Positions 51,895-59,637 of a stretch of 64,000 nt of DNA are shown in pieces. Under the pieces are notes generated by a model. The model searched no databases. It saw only the letters and a list, made by a program, of their open reading frames with translations, and was not told the origin of the DNA. Position 1 is the stretch's first letter. Each line of letters starts with the position of its first letter. A program made the position numbers and the translations under genes. The stretch comes from JAGWFU01 sp035534575 (GTDB lineage Archaea > Micrarchaeota > Micrarchaeia > Micrarchaeales > Micrarchaeaceae). Location of the stretch: positions 1-64,000 of the forward strand of contig DATLRT010000015.1 of the NCBI GenBank assembly GCA_035534575.1. The letters are read 5' to 3'.

Positions 51895-52920
51895 ATGAAG
51901 ATAATACGGTTCTATGAGGACGTTGGCGTCATGAAGGTGCGAGTGGACACCATGGACGACCTCTGGTCCGTACAGCGCATCATCTTCCCGAACGACATAG
52001 TCAAGGCGGACAGCGAGAGGAAGTTCAAGCCGAGCGAGGGGGACGAGGGCGAGCTGAAGAAGGTGACGATAACCCTAGAGGTAGAGAAGACCGAGCTGGA
52101 TAAGGACGCGACCCGCCTCAGGATAATGGGCAAGATACTTGACGGCAAGCCCATCGAGTTCGTAAAGCTGAAGAGCTACCATACGCTCAACATCGCCCCC
52201 GGCGACATGCTGGACGTGCAGAAGGCGGTGTGGAAGGACTACATAGTAGCGGTAGTCAAGAACGCGGTCTCGGACTCCAAGAAGCCGAGGCTCGGCCTGA
52301 TAGTCGTGGACGACGAAAAGGCGCTGCCCGCCTACCTGCTCGGTTATGGCGTGGCGTTCAAGAGCGAGATATACAGCAGGGTGAGCAAGCGAATGTCCCA
52401 GAAGGAGTTCGGCGAGACCCAGAAGAAGTATTACGACAACATACTCAGCCTTGCAAGGGACATGGATGTTGACACGATAATCATAGCGGGGCCGGGCTTC
52501 ACAAAGGACGACATAAAGAAGTACGGCGAGGAGAGCGGCATCATCGGCAAGATGGGCAAGACCCTGATCTTCGAGGCCGTGAGCTATGCGGAGAGGTCCG
52601 GCATATATGAGCTCATAAGGGGCGAGAAGGTAGCCAAGATACTCAACAGGGAGAGGATACGCATGGAGTTCGCGCTGATGGAGCAGTTCCTCACCAACCT
52701 AAGCACCGGCAGGTCAAAGTACGGGGCAGACAACGTATCCGCATCGATAGAGGAGATGGGCGCGGGGACCATACTTGTGAACGACAGCGTGCTGGGCGAC
52801 CTGAAGATACAGCAGATACTCACCAAGGCAGAGGAGGCCAGCCTGAAGATTGAGGTGTTCAACTCCATCGACGAGGTGGGCACACAGCTTCACGGCTTCA
52901 AGGACATAGCCAGTATATGA
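51895..52920 (+). CDS. pelA: mRNA surveillance protein Pelota
   Basis: Archaeal Dom34/Pelota, which with aEF1A/ABCE1 rescues stalled ribosomes. 341 residues from ATG 51895 (the frame is open 60 bases upstream, but the family begins at this Met). Sm-like N domain with GDVGVMKVRVDTMDDLWS-type sequence; central domain with DDEKALPAYLLGYG and GPGFTKDDIKKYG; C-terminal L7Ae-like domain with ASIEEMGAGTILVNDSVL and GTQLHGFKDIASI. The normal length is about 350. Confidence 0.92.
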   Translation: MKIIRFYEDVGVMKVRVDTMDDLWSVQRIIFPNDIVKADSERKFKPSEGDEGELKKVTITLEVEKTELDKDATRLRIMGKILDGKPIEFVKLKSYHTLNIAPGDMLDVQKAVWKDYIVAVVKNAVSDSKKPRLGLIVVDDEKALPAYLLGYGVAFKSEIYSRVSKRMSQKEFGETQKKYYDNILSLARDMDVDTIIIAGPGFTKDDIKKYGEESGIIGKMGKTLIFEAVSYAERSGIYELIRGEKVAKILNRERIRMEFALMEQFLTNLSTGRSKYGADNVSASIEEMGAGTILVNDSVLGDLKIQQILTKAEEASLKIEVFNSIDEVGTQLHGFKDIASI

Positions 52921-52930
52921 AATAGACAGG

Positions 52931-53003
52931 TGCGATCGCCGGGATTTGAACCCGGGTTATTGGCTTGGAAAGCCAAAGTCCTACCAGGCTAGACTACAAT
53001 CGC
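52931..53003 (-). tRNA. tRNA-Gly (anticodon TCC)
   Basis: 73 nt on the minus strand: acceptor GCGATTG/CGATCGC (one U-G), D-stem GTCT/GGAC with loop AGCCTGGTA, anticodon stem TTGGC/GCCAA and loop TTTCCAA giving anticodon TCC, T-arm CCGGG-TTCAAAT-CCCGG, discriminator A. CCA is not encoded; no intron. It lies between pelA and the histone-like gene. Confidence 0.92.
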
Positions 53004-53072
53004 ATTGAGATGTAGATATAGATAAGTAGGAACACGTTTATAAAAGTTGCCGAAAACCGTAAAATAAGGAAT

Positions 53073-53094
53073 GTGCATGGCGCTCGCCATGCAC
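53073..53094. terminator. Strong hairpin after the histone-like gene
   Basis: GTGCATGGC-GCTC-GCCATGCAC forms a perfect nine-bp stem with a four-base loop, beginning ten bases after the stop of the minus-strand gene at 53105. On that strand the sequence after it (TTCCTTATTTTACGG) is T-rich. It may terminate transcription or stabilise the mRNA. Its stem core GCATGGC recurs in the hairpin at 53617-53637. Confidence 0.45.
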
Positions 53095-53104
53095 CTGTTT
53101 ACTA

Positions 53105-53395
53105 TTATCTCCTTTCAGCCGCTATGATTATGGCTGCCGCGCCGACCCTGGTCTTTCTCCTCCTCGCTTCCTTCAGCGCCCTTATCGCGCAGTCGGTCAC
53201 GGTCTCGGCTACCATGGTCTTGAAGGCCACTCCGGCCGCCCCGTCGTTGGCGTCCGTGCCCATTATCTCAAGCACGTCGGAGAAGTCGCTCTCCTCCAGC
53301 GCCTGGATGGCCATGCTCTTCACCATCTTTGATATGGGTCCTCCGCCCGGTTGACTTTCTATTGCAGTCTCGCTAATTCTTGTTCCCTTCCCCAT
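53105..53395 (-). CDS. Probable histone-fold-like small protein
   Basis: A 96-residue protein from ATG 53395 (GTG 53407 is also in frame; GGTGA precedes the ATG). Residues 20-45 are helical (SKMVKSMAIQALEESDFSDV), then a DAND-G turn, a long helix (AFKTMVAETVTDCAIRALKE) and ARRRKTRVGAAAIIIAAERR. The last two parts resemble helix 2, the RKT loop and helix 3 of archaeal histones, including the RKT of loop 2. Helix 1 is longer than usual. It is likely DNA-binding, but a different small helical fold is possible. TTTAAATAT at about 53428-53436 is the TATA box. Confidence 0.5.
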   Translation of the reverse strand: MGKGTRISETAIESQPGGGPISKMVKSMAIQALEESDFSDVLEIMGTDANDGAAGVAFKTMVAETVTDCAIRALKEARRRKTRVGAAAIIIAAERR

Positions 53396-53616
53396 TGTTT
53401 CACCCACATATGATTTCTGGAGAAGGTTATATTTAAAGGTTTTGTGGATTTTTCTAAGAGAAAGTGAGAAAGAGAGGAAAATGATTTAAGGATGCGCCCG
53501 GACTACGTCCGATTCCATCTATTTGGTGGCTAGATGCCGCTGCGCTTCAGAAGCTTCTCGGGGAATAGAACAACATAAACGTAGAAAGTGAGTGGGGAAA
53601 GAGAAGTGGGATGTGA

Positions 53617-53637
53617 CGCATGGCCAGAGGCCATGCG
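53617..53637. repeat. Second GCATGGC hairpin
   Basis: CGCATGGCC-AGA-GGCCATGCG, a perfect nine-bp stem with a three-base loop. The core GCATGGC...GCCATGC is shared with the hairpin at 53073-53094 on the other side of the histone-like gene. Confidence 0.5.
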
Positions 53638-53810
53638 CCTAGGATGGGATTTTAGGTGGGTATGGTTGGGATTGTAGTGTATCCGAAGACACTTGACTAC
53701 GGGCTTCAGAATATCTTTAGCCATCCGCAACCAACTATGATATTATGACTTACCTCGTATATAAAGCTGGCTGGTATAATGGGTAGCTGATAACCAAATT
53801 GATATCCTAA

Positions 53811-53828
53811 ATGGATACATATATCCAT
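53811..53828. promoter_or_regulatory. Inverted repeat ATGGATA-N4-TATCCAT, probable autoregulatory operator
   Basis: A perfect seven-bp inverted repeat (53811-53817 and 53822-53828). A further half-site TATCCAT is at 53942-53948, 13 bases before the ATG of the Lrp-like regulator, next to its TATA region. Such sites ahead of an Lrp-type gene suggest self-control. Confidence 0.45.
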
Positions 53829-53961
53829 ATAAAACCTATAAAATGGTGCACAATTAAGTTTAATACCCATCTATATAGGCGTAAATAATACTATTCAATA
53901 TCTTATAAAAACAGCTAATCGTAAGAAAAGACTTAAATATATATCCATTCATAAAAGGCTT

Positions 53962-55341
53962 ATGGTGGAGCTTCCGGAGAGGGTAAGGGCGACCTTGGAG
54001 GCGCTGAAGAGGGAGTACGGCACATATCTCGAGATAAAGCCCGTCAACAAGAGGTACTCCGTGTTCGAGGCGACGAGCAGGTACGACCCCTCAATAGGAC
54101 GCTCGCGGAAGGTGACCCACTACCTTGGCTGGATAACCGCGGATGGCGTAATGGTCCCTGCCAGGCACAGGCAGCCCAAGCTGCAGGACGTGGCAAGAGC
54201 CATAGCGAGGGAGGAGGCAGTGCAGAAGATGAACCTGCAGGAGCTCGAACAGGACACAGGTGAGCAAAGGCAGGCGGCGAACAGGTACGAGAATGCGATA
54301 CTGATGAACCTGAGCATGAACGGCAGGATATCCCACAAGACGATAGCCCAGAGGATCGGGCTGAAGCCGACCGCGGCAGAGTACCAGATAAGGAAGGTGG
54401 AGCAGAAGTACGGCGTAAGCTACCTTGCGGAGATAGACGTCAACAAGCTGGGCTACCTTGAGTTCGTGATGCTGATAAAATTCGAGGGGGCTCGGCCGAG
54501 CAACGAGAACATACGGGAGACCCTGGCCAAGAACCCGATGGTACAGATGTGCGCAACACTCAAGGGCGAGTACGATTTGCTGATATACGCGCTGGCAGAG
54601 TCCGATTTCAAGATAGCCGACGAGAGATTGGAGAACTTCAGGTCAACTACCTTCACCGGGTATCCCGCCGAGTGGCACATCAAGCTCGCCTATACCCGTT
54701 ACGGTGACATGCCGCTAAGGGCCGAGTTCTTCGAGCTGCTGGGCCAGAAGGTCTGGCACAGGGCCAAGGACAGGCCCAGGCCCAAGCCCGGGGAGCTGAC
54801 GCAGAGGGACTTCATAGTGCTCAAGGACCTGGCTGCCAACGGCACCAGCCAGTTCATAAACATAGACGCCAAGAACGGCCTGGCAAAGGGCGGAGCCCAA
54901 TATACTTACTACAGGCTTCTGGAGAGGGGAATCGTAAAGCGGATAACGATCAACATGAGGGCCGCCCCGTTCAAGTCGATAGGGGTTGTGTTCTCCAAAA
55001 GGGTGCTTCTCTCAGAATTCGAGAAGACGCGAGCAAAGCTTCGCAAGAGCGTGATAGAGTACCCCGACCACCCGACAAACAAGTATTCCTTGATCATGGA
55101 CATCTGGGATCCCGATGGGGGCATACGCATAGCGCCACTCTATCGTGGGGAGAGTGTAGATCAGCTGGTGGAGGGGCTGGGCAGCCTTGCCAGGGGGGTG
55201 GAATTCACCGGATCCCTGGTAAGCGAGATACTGATAGGCGAGCTCTGCCACAGGCGGTTCGACAACAGCTATACCACGCACTACGAGAGTTTGGTCAAGA
55301 GCGGCGACATGAGCTACGAGCAGCCGCTGACTTACAAGTGA
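53962..55341 (+). CDS. Large Lrp/AsnC-like winged-helix regulator
   Basis: A 459-residue DNA-binding protein. The N-terminal 100 residues (GTYLEIKPVNKRYSVFEATS, KVTHYLGWITADGVMVPARH) form a domain of unknown type. A winged HTH then appears at about 110-160 (ENAILMNLSMNGRISHKTIA, GLKPTAAEYQIRKVE), followed by an Lrp-like ligand-binding domain (LGYLEFVMLIKFEG). A second HTH comes from about 280 (LTQRDFIVLKDLAANGTSQF, AQYTYYRLLERGIVKRITI) with its own tail domain. This double HTH plus RAM-like layout is about three times a normal Lrp. Upstream ATGGATA/TATCCAT sites suggest autoregulation. Confidence 0.75.
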   Translation: MVELPERVRATLEALKREYGTYLEIKPVNKRYSVFEATSRYDPSIGRSRKVTHYLGWITADGVMVPARHRQPKLQDVARAIAREEAVQKMNLQELEQDTGEQRQAANRYENAILMNLSMNGRISHKTIAQRIGLKPTAAEYQIRKVEQKYGVSYLAEIDVNKLGYLEFVMLIKFEGARPSNENIRETLAKNPMVQMCATLKGEYDLLIYALAESDFKIADERLENFRSTTFTGYPAEWHIKLAYTRYGDMPLRAEFFELLGQKVWHRAKDRPRPKPGELTQRDFIVLKDLAANGTSQFINIDAKNGLAKGGAQYTYYRLLERGIVKRITINMRAAPFKSIGVVFSKRVLLSEFEKTRAKLRKSVIEYPDHPTNKYSLIMDIWDPDGGIRIAPLYRGESVDQLVEGLGSLARGVEFTGSLVSEILIGELCHRRFDNSYTTHYESLVKSGDMSYEQPLTYK

Positions 55342-55655
55342 GCAACGATTTCAATCAAGTATCCCCATTAGAAAAGCAGAACTAAAGCCGGCACAGAACC
55401 AGCCCGAGCCTCATCTGTAAATCCAGTAATCTAGCAGTCCCCGTCCATTGTTACACCAATCAAAAATTGGGTGTCAACCATTAAATACCTTTCCACAATC
55501 GTCGTTGATACTCCCCATATGTGCGTCATCTGACGTTGGCTTTTAAGACTATATATATTATCCAAAACCCAATACAAACTGAATCAAGCAGCGCCTGGGT
55601 GGAACTGAGGCGTTAGGGGTGGCAGGATTCAAGGGACGGGGGAGTGGGTGGAACG
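55342..55655. other. 314-base intergenic region
   Basis: No gene seen. It holds an imperfect hairpin ACACCAAT-CAAAA-ATTGGGTGT (55453-55474), which could end transcription of the regulator gene. A strong TATA stretch ACTATATATATTATCC (about 55547-55562) belongs to the zinc-ribbon gene, giving a G-rich leader of about 70 bases with a short stem CGCCT...AGGCG (about 55592-55612). Confidence 0.4.
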
Positions 55656-56030
55656 ATGGGAACAAACGACTACTGCGGGAGATGCGGGACTCCTGTTAGG
55701 GAGTTCTCCAGGAAGATGGCTACGAGCAACGGCGCGTACTACTGCATAAGGTGCGCCGAGGATCTTGACAGGCAGTACCTGGCCAAGAACACCTGCTCCG
55801 TGTGCAGCAAGATGCTGAACAGGAGCGAGGGCAAGTTCGTGATGCCATCGGCAGTGTACAATGAGTACTCTATGCCTGTGATGAAGCGGCTGGTCTGCAC
55901 CGGATGCTACGGCAGGATGGCAAGGGGCAACATGACGAAGAACATGCCGAGCATAGGGTTCATAAGGTCGAGGCTGCTAAAGGGCAGGCTCGGAAGGAGG
56001 TTCATGGCGAGGGCCAGCGCAACGGGATGA
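55656..56030 (+). CDS. Small multi-zinc-ribbon protein
   Basis: A 124-residue protein from ATG 55656 (an in-frame GTG lies 12 bases earlier). Four CxxC pairs in the first 85 residues: CGRC, CIRC, CSVC and CTGC, with CIRCAEDLDRQYLAKNTCSV in the middle, suggesting two zinc-binding ribbons of treble-clef or LIM-like type. The C-terminal 35 residues are basic (RSRLLKGRLGRRFMARASA), consistent with RNA or DNA binding. The family is not recognised. Confidence 0.65.
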   Translation: MGTNDYCGRCGTPVREFSRKMATSNGAYYCIRCAEDLDRQYLAKNTCSVCSKMLNRSEGKFVMPSAVYNEYSMPVMKRLVCTGCYGRMARGNMTKNMPSIGFIRSRLLKGRLGRRFMARASATG

Positions 56031-56148
56031 CACCCGCTGGCACCGCTCTTTTTCTTTCAGGTTAAGCAAACAAGAGAGCTTAAGCTGTCCTACTCATAAC
56101 CAAAATTAAAAAGCAAGGAAAAGAAGAAAGAAAGAGGAAGGCACAGTA

Positions 56149-56826
56149 TTACTTCCTTGTGCCTACCGTAATCATGTGGTACTCGTTCTCGAAGCCCAGC
56201 GCGCTCTTGAAGACCTGCGGCTCCATCGTGATGGTGCTGTCCGAGTACGGGTCGTTTATGTAGAACGTGTCCTTGTCGTAGCCCTTTATCACAACCCAGT
56301 GAGGCGATGCCTCCAGGTACGGGTTGAGCACGTTTGCGTTGACCAGCACTATCGGTATCTTGCCCGAGTTGAGCTGCTTCTTTATCGTGTTCACGGTGGT
56401 TATGCCATAGCTCTCCTTGATCTTGGCATCCTTGGACTTGTTCCTTATCTCGTTGAACGATGCGGTGAGCGTGTCAAGGTTGATGCCCTCGTAGACCGCG
56501 AGCTTCTTCTCGTAGCCCTCGTCCTTGGCATTGCTGATTATCTGCGGCCTTGCACCCCTCTTTGAGAGAGCATAGGCGAGCCCGTACCTTGAGCCATGCC
56601 AGACGCTTCCGTTGACCGCCTCCTGCCATATCTGGAACTCGGTCTCCTTCTTCATCTTCAGGTTCTTGTTCACGTACTTCAGGGCCATCATCGCGCATGC
56701 CGCAGCGCTTGTGAACTCCTCCGTCTGAGCGTAATTAGGTATGTCAAATATCTTCGACTCCCTCAGCTTAGGCCTTGATGCCGCTGCCCTTCCCTGCTTA
56801 CCCTTCCCTGCATTCTTTTTGGCCAT
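56149..56826 (-). CDS. C39-like cysteine peptidase, cytosolic
   Basis: A 225-residue papain-fold protein of the peptidase C39-like group from ATG 56826. A basic leader (KKNAGKGKQGRAAASRPK) replaces a signal peptide. The active site is readable: YAQTEEFTSAAACAMMALKY (Gln, then Cys), His in SPHWVVIKGYD, and Asp/Asn in TFYINDPYSDS. C39 peptidases cut double-glycine leaders of exported peptides; here no transporter domain is attached, so the substrate is unknown. Confidence 0.72.
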   Translation of the reverse strand: MAKKNAGKGKQGRAAASRPKLRESKIFDIPNYAQTEEFTSAAACAMMALKYVNKNLKMKKETEFQIWQEAVNGSVWHGSRYGLAYALSKRGARPQIISNAKDEGYEKKLAVYEGINLDTLTASFNEIRNKSKDAKIKESYGITTVNTIKKQLNSGKIPIVLVNANVLNPYLEASPHWVVIKGYDKDTFYINDPYSDSTITMEPQVFKSALGFENEYHMITVGTRK

Positions 56827-56858
56827 TGTGATCACTTGTAAACATAAAGCATGAGAAG

Positions 56859-56959
56859 TGCAGGGAGAGAGATTTGTCCAAAATTGTTATTGAACTCTCG
56901 TAGACCTAAGCCAACAGATCTTGAGTCTGTCGCGTTTGACCAGGCTCCGCCATCCCTGC
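56859..56959 (-). tRNA. tRNA-Leu (anticodon CAA) with intron in the T-loop
   Basis: Minus strand, 101 nt including a 16-nt intron. Acceptor GCAGGGA/TCCCTGC, D-stem GCG/CGC, anticodon stem ACAGA/TCTGT with loop CTCAAGA (anticodon CAA), long variable arm GGC-TTAG-GTC (class II), T-stem GAGAG/CTCTC, discriminator A. The T-loop would be TTCAAAT if 16 bases are removed. TATA box TATAAATG lies about 25-30 bases before the gene (56982-56989). Confidence 0.85.
56874..56889 (-). other. Predicted 16-nt non-canonical tRNA-Leu intron
   Basis: Read on the minus strand, TAACAATTTTGGACAA lies between TTCAA and AT of the T-loop. GTTCAA (end of T-stem plus loop) pairs with TTGGAC in the intron to form a six-bp helix beside an A-rich bulge, the relaxed bulge-helix shape cut by the archaeal splicing endonuclease. 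Because CAA is repeated at both ends, the exact cut could shift by up to three bases. Confidence 0.7.
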
Positions 56960-57124
56960 ACTGCATTATACTCACGAAACAACATTTATATCTGTGCCTG
57001 ATTGTGGTCGCACGTAAAAGATTGTCCTTACCAAATATATATACCTATGCCCTCGACAAATCGATACATTTATAAAGCCACTCCCGACGACAGCGATTAT
57101 ATGTCCGGACTGCGCCATACCCTT

Positions 57125-57526
57125 CTATAATGTCTGTAGGGATAAGCCCGTCTCGTCCTTGATAACCTTGAAGTGCCTGGAATCCATGGTCAGCACCTGA
57201 GCCTGATGGGCGATGGCCTGGGCGGCTATGAGCACATCAATCTCGTCGACTTTCTTCCCCTTGAGCGTCAGCTTAGCCATTAATCCTGCAGCGAACAATG
57301 CATCAGAATGGCTGAATGGCACAGTCGCCATCCTTTCGAAGAACGCCAATGTGTCCTTATAACGAGACTTTACGCCCTTCTCCTCCATGTATTTTTCACC
57401 TAGCAACACCTCATAGGCGCATAGCGAACTGGTGTAAAACTCGTCTGCCCGCCCTATTGCTTCTACTACCTTGCCATTGTTCCTCAGGAACTCGATTATA
57501 GCCGAAGAATCAAGAAATATCCTCAT
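57125..57526 (-). CDS. vapC: VapC-type PIN-domain toxin
   Basis: A 133-residue PIN-domain ribonuclease. Acidic residues: Asp6 in MRIFLDSSAIIEFL, Glu39 in LCAYEVLLGE, and the C-terminal pair in EIDVLIAAQA and TMDSRHFK. VapC toxins cleave tRNA or rRNA. It overlaps the antitoxin gene by four bases (57523-57526) as usual for this family. Confidence 0.88.
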   Translation of the reverse strand: MRIFLDSSAIIEFLRNNGKVVEAIGRADEFYTSSLCAYEVLLGEKYMEEKGVKSRYKDTLAFFERMATVPFSHSDALFAAGLMAKLTLKGKKVDEIDVLIAAQAIAHQAQVLTMDSRHFKVIKDETGLSLQTL

Positions 57527-57741
57527 GTTCTCGCCCTGAAGCTCTTCCTTATCTTCCCGACTTCCTCATGCAACGCATTGGCATCATCATCACTGAGTAT
57601 CCCGGCAAATTCCATTATGTCTGACTTGTTCTTACCCTTGAACCAGTCGACCAGCTCTGAGATCGCTATTGTAAAACTCCTTTTTCCCTTTATGGACGCC
57701 AATTTCCTGTAAGCCTCGTCACTCACCATTATCGTCTTCAT
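57523..57741 (-). CDS. vapB: VapB-type antitoxin
   Basis: A 72-residue antitoxin of the archaeal VapB class (MKTIMVSDEAYRKLASIKGK, SFTIAISELVDWFK), with a swapped-ribbon N-terminal DNA-binding part and a C-terminal toxin-binding tail (DDDANALHEEVGKIRKSF). It should bind VapC and repress its own promoter at the palindrome just upstream. Confidence 0.85.
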   Translation of the reverse strand: MKTIMVSDEAYRKLASIKGKRSFTIAISELVDWFKGKNKSDIMEFAGILSDDDANALHEEVGKIRKSFRART

Positions 57742-57755
57742 GCCATCACAAGCAG

Positions 57756-57773
57756 TAGTCTATATACAGACTA
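57756..57773. promoter_or_regulatory. VapBC operator palindrome
   Basis: TAGTCT-ATATAC-AGACTA, a perfect six-bp inverted repeat, begins 15 bases before the vapB ATG and overlaps TATA-like sequence (TATATAGTC). It is placed for autorepression by VapB. Confidence 0.55.
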
Positions 57774-57859
57774 TATATTTATAACTTGTGGTCACTTTCC
57801 CCGTTGGTATTTGGAAACAGTTAAATTACTTGCAATCGAATCCAAACAAAGGTAATCGA

Positions 57860-58885
57860 ATGGCGGCGGGAAAGGGCCATGACAGGCTCTCTTTGGCGAC
57901 GAGGAACACTGCAGAGGTTCTGACGCTCGAAGAGCTGAAGACGGCGCTTGAAGGGAAGAAGGGGCTTTCCGCCTATTACGGCACCGCGCCCACTGGCCCG
58001 GTCCATCTAGGGTACTTCGTGCCCCTCGGGAAGGTGTTCGACTTCCAGGCGGCGGGGATAGACACCAAGATACTGCTTGCCGATGTCCACGCATCGCTGG
58101 ACGATCAGAAGACCAAGTGGGACCAGCACGAGGCGAAGGTGGAGTACTACAGGAAGTGCATTGAGCTCGCGCTGCCGTGGAAGGGCAAGCCGGACTTCGT
58201 GGTGGGCTCGTCATACCAGTTTGAGAGGAAATACGTTTTCGACCTCCTCAGGGCATCCAGCATAGTCACTGAGAAGAGGGCTATGAGGGCGGCATCTGAG
58301 GTGACGAGGATGAAGGACACCAAGGTGAGCGAGCTCATCTACCCCATCATGCAAGCTCTGGACGAGCAGTACCTTGACGTCGACATACAGCTCGGCGGAA
58401 TAGACCAGAGGCACGTCTTCGCCCTGGCGAGGGACATACACCCGCTACTGGGTTACAAGAGCAGGATGGAGATTATGACGCCGGTCATACTCTCACTTAG
58501 GGGAGACGGCAAGAAGATGAGCGCATCGGAACCCAACGGCCACATAAAGATTTACGATTCGGAGGATGCGATAAGGAAGAAGATGGACGGCGCGAACTGC
58601 CCCGTGGGTCAGGCCGAGGCAAACCCCGTGCTTGAACTGGTGAGGTACATACTCTTCCCCATAGTGGGCAAGCTTGAGATACATAGGGAGAGCAAGTACG
58701 GCGGCGACGCGAGCTTCGACTCTTACGCCTCGCTGGAAAGCGCGTTCATAGAGAAGAAGCTTCACCCTATGGACCTGAAGAAGGCGGTCGCTCTCTCTCT
58801 GATAGATATGCTGAAGCCCGCAAGGGATTACTTCTCCTCAAACACGGACATGCTCAAGCAGCTCGGTCCGGAGTTCATGCCCTGA
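57860..58885 (+). CDS. tyrS: Tyrosyl-tRNA synthetase, archaeal type
   Basis: Class I synthetase charging tRNA-Tyr. 341 residues from ATG 57860 (the frame is open 72 bases upstream, but the family starts here). YYGTAPTGPVHLGYFVPLGK has the HIGH-equivalent HLGY; DVDIQLGGIDQRHVFALARD binds tyrosine and identifies TyrRS rather than TrpRS; KKMSASEPNGHI is the KMSKS-equivalent. Length matches archaeal/eukaryotic TyrRS. It converges with tmk, overlapping by 11 bases. Confidence 0.92.
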   Translation: MAAGKGHDRLSLATRNTAEVLTLEELKTALEGKKGLSAYYGTAPTGPVHLGYFVPLGKVFDFQAAGIDTKILLADVHASLDDQKTKWDQHEAKVEYYRKCIELALPWKGKPDFVVGSSYQFERKYVFDLLRASSIVTEKRAMRAASEVTRMKDTKVSELIYPIMQALDEQYLDVDIQLGGIDQRHVFALARDIHPLLGYKSRMEIMTPVILSLRGDGKKMSASEPNGHIKIYDSEDAIRKKMDGANCPVGQAEANPVLELVRYILFPIVGKLEIHRESKYGGDASFDSYASLESAFIEKKLHPMDLKKAVALSLIDMLKPARDYFSSNTDMLKQLGPEFMP

Positions 58886-59480
58886 CTCCCTGCGAGAATT
58901 TCTTCCACTCGCCTATTATCTGTCTCTGGACCTCGTCCACGCTCCTCTCTCCATCTATTATTATCCACCTTTCGGGATTGAGGGCGATCAGCCTGTCGTA
59001 GGCCTTGCTTATCTCCACTTGGCTCTTTATGTTCTCGAACCTCTCGTCGAGGTTGAGCATCCTCTGGTGCGCCCTTGCCATCGCGGTCTCGGGACTTATC
59101 CTTATGTAGAATATCAGGTCAGCCTCCGGCACATTGAGCGACTTGTGTATACTGATGAGCGACTCCATGTCTATCCCGTGCGCTGCGCCATAAGTCATCG
59201 TGGAGTACATGTACCTGTCAGTTATCACCGTCATGCCTTTCTCCATCAGCGGCATTATCAGCCTGTCAAGGTGGTCTATCCTGTCGGCGATGAAGAGCGT
59301 CTGTATCGCGGCGTCGTTGAACTTGTCGTCGTTTTTCCGCACCTCGTTCTTGGTGAACTTGCCTATCCTCCCCCCCGAGGGCTCCCTTGTCAGCACGCTT
59401 GAGCTGTTGCCGATCCATCGCTGCAGCATCTCCGAGTGAGTGCTCTTTCCGGAGGCGTCTATGCCCTCGAAGGCTATCAG
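58875..59480 (-). CDS. tmk: Thymidylate kinase with no standard start codon
   Basis: Phosphorylates dTMP to dTDP. The P-loop reads FEGIDASGKSTHSEM, followed by LTREPSGGRIG, ITDRYMYSTMTYGAA (DRY motif) and a lid region. The ATG at 59429 lies after the P-loop, so it cannot be the true start. Between that ATG and the in-frame TGA at 59534-59532 there is no ATG, GTG or TTG; homologues begin near KRGLLIAFEG, which makes CTG 59480 or a codon a little upstream the likely start. A TTTAAATTT box at about 59548-59556 puts transcription near 59526, where a GTG sits but in the wrong frame. A one-base error or a real frameshift is the alternative. Confidence 0.85.
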   Translation of the reverse strand: MIAFEGIDASGKSTHSEMLQRWIGNSSSVLTREPSGGRIGKFTKNEVRKNDDKFNDAAIQTLFIADRIDHLDRLIMPLMEKGMTVITDRYMYSTMTYGAAHGIDMESLISIHKSLNVPEADLIFYIRISPETAMARAHQRMLNLDERFENIKSQVEISKAYDRLIALNPERWIIIDGERSVDEVQRQIIGEWKKFSQGVRA

Positions 59481-59637
59481 AAGCCCTCTCTTCGCGTGCG
59501 GCGTATTGTGTTCCTGCGTAAGCTCACATGTTCAATTGGTAGCGCAGAAATTTAAATCCGATGCAGAGGAGTTTCGGCAACGTTTAAATATTCTTGCAGC
59601 AGAGAACAATGCTAGACCAATCCGACCAGATGACTAT

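Larger units (their letters stand above)
53396..53961. other. 566-base intergenic region with hairpins; possible unassigned RNA
   Basis: No convincing protein gene: a 66-codon minus-strand frame at 53530-53730 has no promoter or familiar motif. Seen here: a small hairpin CGGAC-TAC-GTCCG (about 53498-53510); the nine-bp hairpin at 53617-53637; a local fold GTAG-TGT...ACA-CTTGACTAC near 53675-53701; and then an AT-rich stretch (53740-53961) that carries the promoter and operator of the following regulator gene. The structured, G-rich part 53490-53720 could encode a small RNA, but it matches no RNA I recognise. Confidence 0.35.

Noticed and set aside
53490..53720. RNase P RNA or SRP RNA in the large gap
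   Set aside because: The conserved cores of these RNAs (such as the RNase P P4 region or the SRP helix 8 tetraloop region) could not be found by eye.
53530..53730. 66-codon minus-strand frame in the large gap
   Set aside because: No promoter, family or codon signal; it covers the hairpin at 53617.
55453..55474. Hairpin in the gap before the zinc-ribbon gene as a regulatory RNA
   Set aside because: The stem is short and has a bulge; at most a terminator for the preceding gene.
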